Of a stretch of DNA of 64,000 nucleotides, positions 34,710-46,567 are shown piece after piece. The stretch comes from Muricea muricata. Lineage: Eukaryota; Cnidaria; Anthozoa; Malacalcyonacea; Plexauridae. The first letter of the stretch is position 1, and each line of letters opens with the position of its first letter. The DNA is taken from positions 9,668,001 through 9,732,000 of the forward strand of contig OY979717.1 of NCBI GenBank assembly GCA_963855995.1. Reading direction: 5' to 3'. The notes under the pieces are model-generated. The model was not told the DNA's origin. It did no database searches and saw nothing but the letters and a program-made list of their open reading frames with translations. A program made the position numbers and the translations under genes.

Positions 34710-35041
34710 ATGCTTTCAATATCCGCCATGATGCATTTCATTAATCTATTAATTTATGCAATGTCTGTTTTTGTACTTTCCAGAATATTCATCATCTAAC
34801 CCGAACCCGCGACCTCAGGTTCTTCTAGGCTACAGCCGAACTACTTTTATTTCGTCCTCACATTGTTTTTTTAATATTTTTTACACTATACCAAAAGCCA
34901 AAGGCACATTTAAAGAAAATTGAAAAATTTGCTCGAAAACGGCCTATTATGCCAATCATGCTCGTAAGTGACTATTATGCTCCTGAAGATCTATTATGCT
35001 CGACATTATGCCAGCATAATTCATCCAAGCCTATTTAGTAG

Positions 35042-36888
35042 CCAGGCAATTACCTAGATGGATGTGCAAGTTGCGAATAATTGGTCATAAAATATTCAGT
35101 TGCATGCACTTGCACCGTTAGTATTTAAGAATAAACAAGATATTATTTTGCAACGTGGTGTAAATTTATACCAAAAAGCAATAGCTATGAAAGGTTTATA
35201 TAAGGCTCCACTAACACGACAGCGCCTTTTTAAGCACTTTCCCATTTGGAAGCAGCAATAACTCAAAAACGGCTTGAAAAACAAGGGTGCCCGTAATGGT
35301 GTCTTGTATGTTGTTTTTTATAAGTTATCTTATGATACAAGTCATTTTTCAAATGAGCGAATTAGAAGGTTTACTATTTTTTACCACATAATAGTTTTAT
35401 AATAAAACTGAAAAAAACGCGTTGATCGAAGCCCACAAGAAAAATCGGGTCAAACCACATTCAGAATTGTGATATTAGGCATCCAACGGACAATTTAAGA
35501 GCAAAATTGATTTGCCCCTCGAGAAGGTAGGTAAAATTACCTTTGCCTCCTGACTAATGTTTGGTTCTGGCTTATAAATTGAACATAGTATATTGCAAGC
35601 ACAGCCGCATCGGTACATAAAAAGCAAACTAGAAATGCTGTAGTCTCTATAATCGAAAATAAAAGATATTAGGTTATAAGATACAAGATGTCAAAGAACC
35701 AGTCTCGATACAACTCGCTCCATGCAACACATCGATCTGTGTTACGTATGCGTGAAGATGGAGAGCAAAGACGTCAACATTTGCTGCTATTTTATTGGGT
35801 TTTTTTTTGGACCTATACACCGCAAATTCAACGCGTCATTTTCACAAGCAATTTTGAGTAGTATATTATGTTTTATACTAGTTGTGACTGATTGCATTGA
35901 GTAAAGTTTCATTACAAAGGCAATCATGCATGCATGAGTAACTAACTTGAGCTATAGTACCTGTATATATTTGTCATATCATTTAATATAAAGATAGCAA
36001 TGAGTAGATTACTTAAACGGTTGCTGCAGTTGTAATTTATTTTTTCCAACTTCTGAGCAACATGGATTTTCTACTCTTATATGAGAGTAAAATCAGTAAA
36101 TATATTAACGACCAGTGTACCTCAAGTTGTGCAAAAGCGAAACGTTAGTTACGTTACGTTGAGTAAATGAACGTGTTTGGTTGTTCATTTGTGGAGTAGG
36201 ACGCAAGCATGCATGGTAGGAGAAATGAAATGTTTGAAACATTAGCACCCAAGAAGAAATTCTTTATTCATATAGAAGACGCTTTATTATGACTATGGCT
36301 ATACATTGGGCATATTATATTACAAGGCTGCAGACGGTTTGATTAAGGAGAATATGCATACAATTTGCTTTCACTGCAACGTACGAATATCAACATCATT
36401 AGCATGCATGACAGAGGGCAATACGGTTAATTTTACTTTTGGCGACTCGATAAAAATAAGCCCAGTTTCCTTAAGAACATCAGCTGGATTTGCTTGTTTC
36501 GGTGAGCTGGGCTTGGACGAAAATGACCAACGTGCATGAAGTTACGTGGACTGAGAGGAACTCATATATAGAGGATATACTCATCAACATAAATCGTCGC
36601 AGGAAACTACACCAGACATGCATCAACTACAAAAAAAAACGGAAGACCATGCAACAATTAACAAGATTGAATCAGAAATTGCGGCATAACTTTAGAATGC
36701 CCCGCATCTGAGAAGACACTATGTAGCAAATAGCTACTGGCTACCTAACTACAGTATAAGTACCATGCATACTGTATATAAACTAATATTATTTCGCAGC
36801 CACGTAGCAATGTAACCACGCGTAGCCACGTAGCCTAGCCACGTAGTTAGTTATCCATATTAAGCTAGGGTTAGGGTTAAGGTTTGTG
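35042..36888. other. Intron sequence, nothing recognised
   Basis: No ORF with motifs, no clear repeat ends. Confidence 0.4.
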
Positions 36889-36890
36889 TT

Positions 36891-36955
36891 AGGGTTATGC
36901 ACTAGTCAATTGAAACCCCGGCCCCCGGGGTTTCAATTGACTAGTGCATAACCCT
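36891..36955. repeat. Perfect 31-bp hairpin next to TTAGGG-like repeats
   Basis: AGGGTTATGCACTAGTCAAT continues to CCCCGG, a CCC loop, and an exact inverted copy. Just upstream is AGGGTTAGGGTTAAGG. Likely a tiny foldback MITE. Confidence 0.8.
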
Positions 36956-37401
36956 TACACAATATATATCTAACACAATATCTCGACAGCCTCAACCTGA
37001 ATTTGCAGAGTTGAAGTTCCACGGCGGTATTTGTGAGAATATAAAATCTGCTAAAAGTAGGTGTTACTGCTACACGCTTTTATAGTTGCAATTAAACTGT
37101 CACATTCTCGCTTCTAAACTGGAAACTTCGAGCAAAATGACTCTCTAAATTCACAGGTGTCACAGGTGATGTCCAAAGAATGAAAACAAGCCGGTAAATG
37201 CTTTGCAAGGGGTGAAATAGTGTACAACGCAACTAAAAGAAAACAAGAGTTGCTGGGGTACTTTTGGGTATAAATGTGTCTGCCATTTTAGGTATAAGGT
37301 ATAAATGACCTCTTAATAATAGGTATAAGGTATATTCAAGACCCCCCTAACAGGGCCTCACTTTAGATTTTGCTTGTTCTTCAAAAAACAAATTTGCACA
37401 A

Positions 37402-37560
37402 ATGGGTCAATTTTGTCTGGTGTATGGATGCTGTCGAAGAAAGACAAGAGAAAATGTTTCTTCTCATTGTGTTATAAAATTTGTCTCTACAAAAATGCCA
37501 AAGTATTGGATACTGGTCTGGACGGAAATTTATCGGCGTAAATATAAAGCCGCAAAACAT
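37402..37560 (+). pseudogene. THAP-like zinc-finger exon fragment
   Basis: MGQFCLVYGCCRRKT opens like a THAP domain (first residues with C-x4-C), and the segment WTEIYRRKYKAAKH resembles the THAP helix before its second metal-ligand pair. It is followed by a good donor (CAT|GTAAGT), a common end for the first THAP exon. The expected downstream exon was not found, so a remnant of a transposon or retro-gene is likely. Confidence 0.4.
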
Positions 37561-37619
37561 GTAAGTTTTACCTCGAGTTTTACTATGTCATATTTTAAAA
37601 ATGTTTTTCCATAGTTTTA

Positions 37620-38640
37620 TGCAGATACTTTAAACCAGTTTTACTATAACTTAATAGCTGCTGAACTGGGCGAAGTGCAGTTTGTATAGGGAATTGCACG
37701 GTACTAAAAGAAATATTCAAAGTCGCCATAAAAGTAACACTGCAAATCATGTATTACACTACTGTAAACTGCACCCCATTTAATAGTCTGACTCTTGCTC
37801 TAATTGAAGATGTCACAATACAAATTCCCCTCATTTTATCTAGGTGAATGTCTGCACCCATAGCATTATTGATTTCAAAGTGAATAATGGGAAGACAACC
37901 AGAAATTGACCACACATCAGAGTTAAACTGGGTTAAAATGCAGAGGCTACAATCTTACTATATTCTCAGCTTTGTGACTAAGATATATACCTGCCAGCCC
38001 TATTTATAAGGCACACCAAGTTAATGGTTAAATCCTGCTGTAGTTAGATGTAAAGATCAAGCAAAACATATAAGGATGCTTTAGTATGCATGCATGCAAT
38101 TTTGCCTATTGTACACCAAACTGACCAAAGTCTGCTAAAACCAATGAATTTTTCTTAGTGAAGTTGTTTGCCCACAAACTGACTGTCTGTAATCATCAGA
38201 ATATGTAATACAAAATCTTTAAACCAAAAAAAATAATTATGGGTGTGCAAAGTTGGGGTGAGGGAAATCTAAAACCAAGTTTCCAGACCTTTCTTTCTAT
38301 GAGTTATCTTGAAGGAGGGAGATATAATTTTCAATTTCCTGATATAATTTCCTTGAGGGAATAAGGAGCTTTTCAGCAAATACCCAATGCAGTTTGCTGC
38401 TAGTAGTGCATAAAATGTTTGCCTTCATTGTTGAATATTTTTATATTCAGGTAGAAAAGAATAAGATAGAGGCATTGACAGGGGATGAACAAAATGGCAT
38501 GTCTCATGGTCCAGTGCAAATAATATTAACAAACTGAGACAATTTTAGTGATGAAGCATCAAGTATGAAGCATCAAGTTTGTGGGAGGTTATTAGAGAGA
38601 CATCTGACAAACAATGGAGAAATGTTATTTATTTGTTTAT
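37620..38640. other. Intron sequence, nothing recognised
   Basis: AT-rich. No convincing second THAP exon. Confidence 0.4.
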
Positions 38641-38641
38641 T

Positions 38642-38752
<111 letters not shown>

Positions 38753-38990
38753 CATATGCATTCAAGCTTTATAAAAAATAGTTAATAAAAATAGTTGAAT
38801 ATGAATAATGTATATTTAAAATATATAAATATGAAAGTGTAATAAAATTCATGAACTGCAGTTTGCAACTTTTTTTTCAACCAAATTGGAAATGATCAAT
38901 GGAACATGGATCTAAAAAAATACAGAGAACATACAAAAAATTTAAACTCCATGGGAAAGGTAATTATGCATGTATGCATGTACATGAAAC

Positions 38991-39623
38991 TCACAACATC
39001 GCCATGCAGGGTTTCAGGGCCTCCACATATTGCTTTACCTTCCCTTTTCTTTCCAAAACTCGTTCATCAACCGTATTCTTAGGATCTTGATGCAACGATG
39101 GAAGTGTAGACGGAATCACTCTCTTGAACAACACTTCGGCTGGGGAGACACCTGTAGAGGAGTGCGGCGTGGTGCGATAATTCAGCAAAAAGGCAAAAAG
39201 CGCTCTCTGCCAGTCACGACTCTCTGCCCACGCCCATCGAATAGCTTTACCCATAGGTTTCATAAAGCTTTCGACCTTTCCATTGGCCTGTGGCCATAAA
39301 GGTGTAACACGGTGACGGTGGATGTCATACGCGGCCAGATAATCTTTAGCTTTCTGTGATTGAAAAAGCGGCCCATTGTCACTCTTTAGCGTGCGTGGTA
39401 ATCCATGTCGCGCAAACACTTTGTCAAACGCTCTGATAGTAAGAAAAGCAGTGGTCTTCGTCATGATCTCCACTTCTGGAAATCCTGTTGCTCCGTCTAA
39501 CATGACCAAAATATGCTCCCCTGTGGGTGTTGGTCCATAGAAATCCACATGAACACACGACCATGGTTCTATTGGAGGTGATACAACTGCTAAAGGCGGA
39601 GGTGGTTCAGGATTACCAGACAT
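38991..39623 (-). pseudogene. Gypsy 1 integrase core
   Basis: Integrase catalytic core with its three acidic residues visible (HVDFYGP, KSDNGPLF, NGKVESF), followed by NYRTTPHSSTG and the start of the C-terminal region. It is separated from its N-terminal zinc-binding part by the LINE. The frame ends at about 38991 without a normal C-terminus. Confidence 0.85.
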
Positions 39624-40908
39624 TTATTTATTTATTTAACTTTGCCAATGAACAAACAGCACATTACGTTCACAAATATGGACAATTGGCAGGGTACACG
39701 CTACAGCTTGCGCCAATTACAGCGGCCCTCTATATAAATATGGTACAACAAACAATAAAACTAACAACAACACGAGATTTCACAGGACAGATTACGACAC
39801 TTGTTACAGGACAAACATACAGATTTCCATGTTCTTGGATCATCTACATCGAAAACGTTTTTAACAGCTAGTTGGTAATATTTATAAAGACCAGATTTAA
39901 ACTGGGTTAAGCTGATGTTAATGCCTATCAGTTCGTTTGGCAGGATATTCCAAAGTCTGGTTGTTCTGTTCAAATATGATCTTTGGTATGTGGTGGTCTT
40001 GCATCGGTTTGTCGAAAATGCTAAATGATCAGTGTCGGATGATCTGGTTTCTCTTCTGTTATTATTTGTAGTTGATGGTAGTAAGTTAGTGTCAACGCTT
40101 ACATGACCATGTATTAGTTTGTAGAATAAAACAATGTCTAAAAACTCATGCCAATAACATAATGGAATAAGGTCTAACAATAAGAGCCGTTGTTGGTAGG
40201 TGGTGTCACAGCGGAAGGGTAGGTCTAACACATACTTTGTCGCACGTCGTTGAGTTCTTTCTGCCTGTTTGATTAAAGTTACAGTTTGCGGCGCCCAAAT
40301 TTGTGATCCGTAGCATAGCTGGGAACGAACAAGAGATAAATATAGCGTGCGACGAATAGCAATGTCTTTGATGTTTAGTGTTGCTCTTCGTACAAACCCT
40401 AAAGCTTTAGTTGCTTTGGTGCACTGGTATTCGACGTGCCTAGACCACGTTAAGTCAGATGACGTTAAAATTCCTTGATCACGCTCACAGTCTGAGCATT
40501 CTAAGATAGTATGATGTAGCTTATATGGATGAACGATTTTGTTGCGTTTACGAGTGACTCTCAACACTTTGCATTTACTGGGATTTAGTCCCAGGTTAAT
40601 GTTCGTGGAAATCTTTTCGAATTTTGTCAGGTCATCCTGTAGAGCTGATGCGTCCGAGCTAGATTCGATGGTTTTAAAAATCTTAGTATCATCAGCAAAT
40701 GTAGCAATTTTTCACTTTGTCACTACATCGGGAAGATGGTTTTCATATAAGAGGAACAACAAAGGACCAAGAATTGACCCTTGTGGTACACCTGATGTTA
40801 CTGGAACTGGTCGAGATGTTGCTCCAAGAACGGTGGTTTGCTGGTATCGATTTGTCAGATAGGAAACAAACCATTTTAGAATATGGCCCCCAAACCCGAA
40901 TTATTTAA
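39624..40908 (-). mobile_element. 5'-truncated LINE inserted in gypsy 1 integrase
   Basis: On the minus strand it reads [17 protein letters not shown] and FADDTKIF (RT motifs B and C), then a C-terminal region (40567-39761) ending ARTWKSVCLSC-like and Cys-rich CCC. One stop lies between motifs B and C. The 3' end is an (ATTT)n tail at 39622-39638. The same family's tail is at 62110-62763. Confidence 0.85.
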
Positions 40909-40911
40909 CAC

Positions 40912-41984
40912 GTCAAACACTCTTTCACATGTTGTTCTGCTTGTTTGTCTACTTTGAGCCACCATACTTTGGTTCGTAAATTTTGTTTGGTTTTGACGAT
41001 TTCCAGGTGTCCCCTGTGGGCAAGTGCTATAGTTCTATAAGGTATAATTGGCCTTTGTCCTCTTAATGATACCCCGTTTACTCTTGTTATTTCCTCTCTC
41101 ACTGCTACATATACCGATATGGATTTGTCATTCCATCTACCCGTTTCGAGTGCTCGTTGGACCAGCTGTAACTCTTCATCCTTCATTGCAGCTTCTTGAA
41201 TTTCGAATAACAGAATTGTTCTTGGAAAGGCCATCTTTGCGACGAAATTAACATGCTCTTCAGCAACAGAGTGGTCGGGAGAATTGCTCGTTGGAGCTCG
41301 TGATAAAAAATCTGCTGGATTTCCTTTTCCTGGTCGGTATTTGACCGTGTAGTTATACTGTTGAAGTCGCAATGCCCATCTCTGAATGCGAGCTGATTGT
41401 TTGGATTTTGCTGAATAAAGAATTTCTAATGCTTGATGATCAGTATACAAAGTAAACTGACAACCAACTAGATACAAATCAAACTTCTCGCACGCCCACA
41501 CGCACGCTAGTGCTTCCCGCTCAGTTTGACAATACCGCTGTTCCACGACCGTTAATGCTCGACTAGCAAATGCAATCACTTGCAAAACTCCCTGCTCATC
41601 ATGCTGAATCAAAATAGCACCAAGACCTACTGGACTAGCATCCACAACCACCCCCATTGTTCTATTCGGATTATAATATGCTAAAGTACACTGTTCGGAT
41701 AACTGGGACTTGACCTGCTCGAATGCTTTTTGATGATTTGCGTCACATCTCCATGGTATATGTTTGCGGTCCAATTTGCATAATGGAGCCGTAATAGTGG
41801 AAAAATTGGGAATGAATTTCGAGCAATAATTTACGAGACCCAAAAAACTACGAAGTTCGGTCACGTTGGTCGTAGGTGGAGTATTTTTTATAGCTACTAC
41901 CTTCTCTTGGTCGGGTTTAATCCGATCCCATTCTTGGTAAGAAATAAAACCATACCAACCTCCATAAAACCATAAACTATCCAT
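40912..41984 (-). pseudogene. Gypsy 1 RNase H and integrase zinc finger
   Basis: RT thumb (LRSFLGLVNYCSKFIPNF), RNase H (VVVDASPVGLGAILIQ, REALACVWACEKF, YTDHQALEIL), chromatography-like linker PGKGNPADFLSR, then the HHCC finger (AHRGHLEIVKTKQNLR ... HVKECLTC). It stops at once where the LINE begins. Confidence 0.85.
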
Positions 41985-42191
41985 GTTGGCATTTGCTCTT
42001 CTTGGCAGTTAAACCAGTTTCTCTGAGCCTCGGCAACAAAGCCTGGAGATTATCGTCATGTTCTGTTTGAGTTCTACCCAGACAATAATATCGTCTACAA
42101 TGTTTCTAACACCATGTAAACCTTGCAACGCCTGTTGGATGGCATTCTGAAACACTTCGCTAGCAGCATTGATTCCAAAAGGTAGCCTTTT

Positions 42192-42563
42192 TTACTGAAA
42201 AAGACCCTTATGAGTCGTAAAGGTTGTTAACCCCCGTGATTCTTCTTTTAGCGCAATCTGATGGTATCCACTTCGTAAATCCAAACGAGAGAAGTAGGCT
42301 GCGCCACTCATATCGTCTGTTAACTCCTCAATCGTAGGCATGGGGTGGTACTCCCTTTTAATTGCTTCATTAACTCTACGACAATCTCCACACACTCGTA
42401 TATCGTCTGGATTTTCTAGTTTTGGTACAATTACAACTCCACTCATCCATTCAGTACTTTTATTAGCTACAGGTCCAATCAAATCATTGTCTTGTGACTC
42501 TTTAAGCCATTTCTCGAGCGGAGGTCTAAGATTGAAAGGTATTCTGCGGTAATGCTGGGCCAC
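42192..42563 (-). pseudogene. Gypsy 1 reverse transcriptase, N-terminal part
   Basis: Contains RVCGDCRRVNEAI, PMPTIEELTDDM and YFSRLDLRSGYHQI (motif A). The catalytic D-D motif lies beyond a stop near 42190, in shifted frames at 42000-42190 (IVDDIIVW). Confidence 0.8.
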
Positions 42564-42597
42564 AGGCGGTACAGTGGCATCAATGTGTAATTTTTGC

Positions 42598-43359
42598 TCA
42601 AACCCTTTGAGGGGTTCCTACTCCTTCAAATAAGTCAGCATATTGCTCTAACAGAGCAGAAACTCGCCCCTGTTCTGGTGCGGTTGTGGGTAATTTTGTT
42701 GGTTGTGCTCCCTCATGTGTTGGTGACTTACAGGACCTCGTTGGTACATGAGCTTGGGCATTTGCTTGTGGTGAAGATTTTTGAACACTCTTTAACTGCT
42801 GTGCTGTTTTGTAACTTAGCAATCTACCATACTGCGATGCTGTGATGTAGATTGTGGCCACTGCCATGCAATGTTTTGATTCAATTACTGTATCTACTTT
42901 GCCCATTAATGGGTTGGAGTTGGTTTCCCCAGAAGCAAAAATTTTTGTAGTGGCTTTCTTTAAAAATATGGTCTCTTTGCTTTGCTTTGTCAACAGTTTA
43001 AAATCCTCAGGACCCAAAATATTGACAGATGCACCACTATCCACCATCATTTTCATAGGAACCCCATTAACCCAAACAGTAGAATACGGGTGCTTACCTT
43101 GTCGTGTCTGTCGAAGTGTGAAGGTCTCTTCTGAGCTACTATCAGGGTCACTGCTTGAATGCCTTGATGACTTGGGGGACGAAGGGTTTCGTTCAAGAAC
43201 TTTATGTACAAGCTTGTAGGAACTGCTCGAGTGGCTTATCCTTCTACAGACCCGAGCAAAATGGCCTTGTTTATGACACTGGTAACGTTCTTTATCTACA
43301 GTATAGCTGGACATTTTTGGCTTTCTTTGTGTGGAAAGTCCATTCCACATCTGAAACAT
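42598..43359 (-). pseudogene. Gypsy 1 zinc knuckle and protease
   Basis: A CHKQGHFARVC-type half knuckle, a Ser-rich linker, then a retropepsin active site (MMVDSGASVNIL). The stretch after the protease is low-complexity Pro/Thr/Gln. It overlaps the gag frame by a short frameshift. Confidence 0.75.
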
Positions 43360-43853
43360 GATTTTTTTGATGATGGTGGATATTTACCAGTTGTGGACGG
43401 TCGTCGGCGCTCTTGTTTTAATCGATGAGCCAGCTCCTCATAACTATCCAAGTTGTCTTTCTTTGTGATTTCCTTTGTTTGTTGATCTGTACGTGCCAAG
43501 GTTCTTCCATAGCCTAAAATTTGTGACAAATTGAAGTTTTTTTCGATCAAAATTTTTCGTCGTAATCTGTTGGATAAACATCCCTCAGTTATTTGTTGTT
43601 TCAGCTCGATATTTGTATCGGTTAATTCGCATGTTTTCGCCAAAGTACATAGTCTAGTATAGTAAGCATCTAATGTCTCGTGTTCTTGCTGTCTGGCTTG
43701 CCGAAATTTGTAAACTTCAAAAGCAACATATTTAGAAGGGCTGAAATATTCGTTGAGCTTTTCACACGCCGTGTCGAAGTCGTCGTCCTTTCCATTATCA
43801 GCTAGTGTGTCGAAAATGGTTTCAACTTCCGGACCCGCTGCAAACAAAAACAT
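43296..43853 (-). pseudogene. Gypsy 1 gag, C-terminal part
   Basis: Capsid-type sequence (FDTACEKLNEYF, YEVYKF-like, QARQQEHETLDAYYTRL, CxxCGMDFPHK). An in-frame stop near 43880 separates it from the N-terminal gag codons (about 43890-43975, with PPFDP and WLKRFKRYF). Confidence 0.75.
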
Positions 43854-44331
43854 AGGCGCCTGTTGACGAGCTTTTCACTTTATATCCATTGCTAAAAAAT
43901 ACCTTTTAAATCTTTTGAGCCATTGCTGCCAACGTTGTGCTACAGTACTAATGTCCTTTTAGGGTCAAATGGTGGTTTAAAAAGCAAGACTTTCTCTTGA
44001 TTTTTATAAAGTTTTTATTTCAATAAGTGCATAATTTGCATACAAGTGCGTCTCTCTCCGAACTCTGGCCGACTCCGAATTTCAGTATATCGCATCCGCA
44101 TTACACGAGGCGATTTACAGACCGTGCAATTAACCAATCATAATAAGAGACATTTTAAATAACATAACATAAAGTAGTTAACTTATAACAGGTGGCATAG
44201 GTTGTCGATTTCCCGTGCTTTCCATAACGACTTAATACCGTTGACTGAATTTTTTCGTCACAAATAAACACCAACTGTTTGAAACCGCCAAAATATATGA
44301 TTTGTTCTTTAATATTACCTGTACGTCACAA

Positions 44332-44473
44332 TCCCATCCTCATCGCCAATGTTATGTATCGAAAATACGGTATTTATTTAAACTCTTTCACAATGTAATT
44401 ATCTCTGTATTCCGCCATCAGTATTTTCCCTTTCTACCTTGGAAGTACTTCATGTAACAGTAACACAACATTT
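44332..44473 (-). repeat. Possible gypsy 1 5' LTR edge and primer-binding site
   Basis: On the minus strand the string CATAACA is followed by TTGGCGATGAGGATGGGA, which resembles an LTR end plus primer-binding site. A TGTTGTGTTACTG start near 44473 would give a very short LTR. No second LTR copy was found to test this. Confidence 0.3.
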
Positions 44474-44474
44474 A

Positions 44475-45215
44475 ATGCCCTTGTGCGCCTCGTATTAATT
44501 AATTAATTGCTACTGAACTCTACAAAAACAATGGTAATTACTTAGAGTTGCCAATAACGTCGTCGCAAGTCTCGAATCTGCCGATAGTCGAACACCTCAA
44601 TAATACTTTTTATGTATCTTGGTGCCCACACTGGGCAAGTGTGTAAGGGCAAATCTTGTAGGCTCGATTCCCACTGGGTTAGGCATATATTTTTGAACAT
44701 CTCCAAGTTATAATGTCAATTGCCTCATTGCCTATGGTTATCAAGTGGAGATATGATGACATACTGTATATATCATAAATCGAATGTTTTGTAAATAGTT
44801 TAAATAACAAGGAATACGTTACAAAGCGGAACAAATCCTGAAAATAAAACCAACATTGAAATAATAGTATATCTGGAAAAAATAAAACCGATATTGTACA
44901 AACAAAAAATCATCACGCACGTAAGATCCCCCACCCCCCATATCACAGTATATAATGCAATAAGCAGTATGGTCAGTGTTGGTGTGCATGTGCACATTGA
45001 CAATTTGGTGTGCATGTGCACGAATAGGTTTTGATTACTTGAAAATGAAATTTCATTCAATAGTGGAAAAAATTTCTTTGCTTTTTTAAATCCCTAAGAT
45101 TGATTGCACATGCACCTTCTATGGGGCTGTAAGAAATTCTCCGCAGACGAGCGACATCATTAGCAATAATACAGAATGCTGATTGTATTTATTCTGTAGC
45201 TAAAGTTTTATTTGA
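44475..45215. other. Intron sequence, nothing recognised
   Basis: No coding motifs. A B-box-like GGCTCGATTCCC near 44661 is isolated. Confidence 0.35.
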
Positions 45216-45223
45216 TAATTATG

Positions 45224-45521
45224 CAGGGACGTAGCCAGAACTTTCAAAGGGGGGGGGGGGAGCCCTGCAGATACTAATAATTATGATAGGTTTGACGCGC
45301 CTATCGCGTTAAATACTAGGGAGGTTTAGCAAAGAGACGTGACGTAATGCGACGTAAAATGCCGTGTTGCTCATCTCCAGATTTGCTCACGGCATTTCCA
45401 CATCGTTTTTACCTCGCTTTGGCGTTGTCAAACGCCTTGTGTCGTCTTTGCTAAACCTCTCTATTAACGAAAGGGGGGAGCCGCGGCTCCCTCGGCTCCC
45501 CCCCCCCTGGCTACGTCCCTG
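45224..45521. mobile_element. hAT MITE with perfect 8-bp duplication
   Basis: Ends CAGGGACGTAGCCAG and CTGGCTACGTCCCTG. TAATTATG at 45216-45223 and 45522-45529 is an exact 8-bp target duplication, the hAT signature. A second inverted pair inside (AGGTTTAGCAAAGA / TCTTTGCTAAACCT, about 45323-45462) looks like a nested smaller element. Confidence 0.9.
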
Positions 45522-45671
45522 TAATTATGACATTGTTGCATGCTTCCTACATGCTTCATTCTTGTATTATTAAACATTTTGTCGTCTTAGATTAATTGAC
45601 ACGTATATCTCATAAAAAAATTATCTAAATTGTCAACTTGATCACATCAAATGTGTTCGTATTATATATAG

Positions 45672-46267
45672 GTTATGGTAACAAGCCACCTACGACTATT
45701 GTGGGACAACTTTTCCTCATTCCCTTCGCTATCATCGGAATTCCGCTTGCAGTGTTTATGCTGAACACAATTGGTCAAAATATTTGTCATTTTGTGTGCT
45801 TCATCATTAGAGGGATCGAGAAAGGATTGGGAAGAAAGGAAGTAAAAGAATGTTGTAAAGTAAAGTTGTTGTGCTCAGTTTCTTTTCTGACTGTTGCTTT
45901 GTTGGTATTCATGGCTGGTGTTAGTGTAAAGACGGAAGGTTGGACATTTGGACAAGGTCTGTATGTTTGGTTTATCACGTTTAGCACAGTAGGATTTGGA
46001 GACTATATTCCAGGGAATGGAACAGATGCTGCAGATAGCCCCATCGCGATCACATATCGGATCATTTTTGTCTTGATTGGGCTCAGTTTGATATCTACAT
46101 TCTTCAATGCCATAACAGATTTAATCGAGGAAAAGAGGAAAAAAGCAGAGCACAAATCCTGGATTCGTTTTTTCATTTCTGCTCTCACTTGTGAGAAAAG
46201 AGAAGACGTTAACAGCAAAGAGGTCAGTGAAATGACAGAACATCCAACATTATATCAAACAATATAA
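45672..46267 (+). CDS. Two-pore-domain potassium channel, exon 2
   Basis: Follows TATATAG. Completes the first filter (GYGN), then TM2 (VGQLFLIPFAIIGIPLAVFML), a cytosolic loop with GLGRKEVKE, TM3 (LLCSVSFLTVALLVFMAGV), second pore helix and filter (WFITFSTVGFGDY), TM4 (IIFVLIGLSLISTFFNAITDLI) and a short cytosolic tail ending in TAA at 46265-46267. With exon 1 this makes about 299 residues, four TM segments and two pores, a normal compact K2P. Both filters are intact. The C-tail is short, so it would carry few regulatory sites. Confidence 0.93.
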
Positions 46268-46307
46268 AAAAATATCATGTAATTCATATTATGAAAAAGG
46301 TGGAGAT

Positions 46308-46476
46308 CGTAATAGACTCTCAGATATATTTGACATATATATTTGTTATAACTCTGTTGAGCTGAACGTGGGCTGTACAAAACTGTCCTAAGATACGTGT
46401 TACACAATACTTATTCATGGTCTGATTAAGCTAATTAGATGAAGTGTCAATCATTACGTAATCATCACATATTACA
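46308..46476 (-). repeat. Gypsy 2 3' LTR
   Basis: On the minus strand a purine-rich tract (AGGAAAAGAGGGA) precedes TGTAATATGTGATG, and the segment ends CTGAGAGTCTATTAC at 46308. The same end sequence (CTGAGAGTCTATTACA) occurs at 53874-53889 next to the primer-binding region, so this is the 3' LTR, about 169 bp. It begins 41 bp after the K2P stop codon. Confidence 0.65.
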
Positions 46477-46567
46477 TCCCTCTTTTCCTAAGATTTAAAT
46501 AATACTAATTAATATATAATTATTGGCAAAACTAAGATACTAAAATCAAAGATATATATGTAATTGT

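Larger units (their letters stand above)
31784..35033 (-). mobile_element. hAT transposon with ATTATGCTCG subterminal repeats
   Basis: Inverted ends TAAGCTTGGGTAAATTATGCT and AGCATAATTCATCCAAGCCTA. Many ATTATGCTCG-like repeats occur just inside both ends (31797-31925 and 34926-35020), a layout seen where hAT transposases bind. Flanking TTCAGTTG and TTTAGTAG match at 6 of 8 positions, consistent with a decayed 8-bp duplication. A broken transposase runs on the minus strand, and a TTAA-flanked MITE is inserted at 33584-34362. Confidence 0.75.
38991..44473 (-). mobile_element. Ty3/gypsy element 1, degenerate, minus strand
   Basis: Order on the minus strand: possible LTR edge, gag, zinc knuckle, protease, RT, RNase H, integrase. 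The element is broken by frameshifts and stops, lacks a recognisable 3' LTR (sequence stops at about 38991), and is interrupted by a LINE (39624 to about 40908). Confidence 0.85.

Noticed and set aside
36865..36895. Telomere or interstitial telomere block
   Set aside because: Only two to three imperfect AGGGTT units; better explained as part of a small foldback.
44640..44690. tRNA or tRNA-derived SINE (B-box-like GGCTCGATTCCC)
   Set aside because: No A box, no cloverleaf and no tail could be found.
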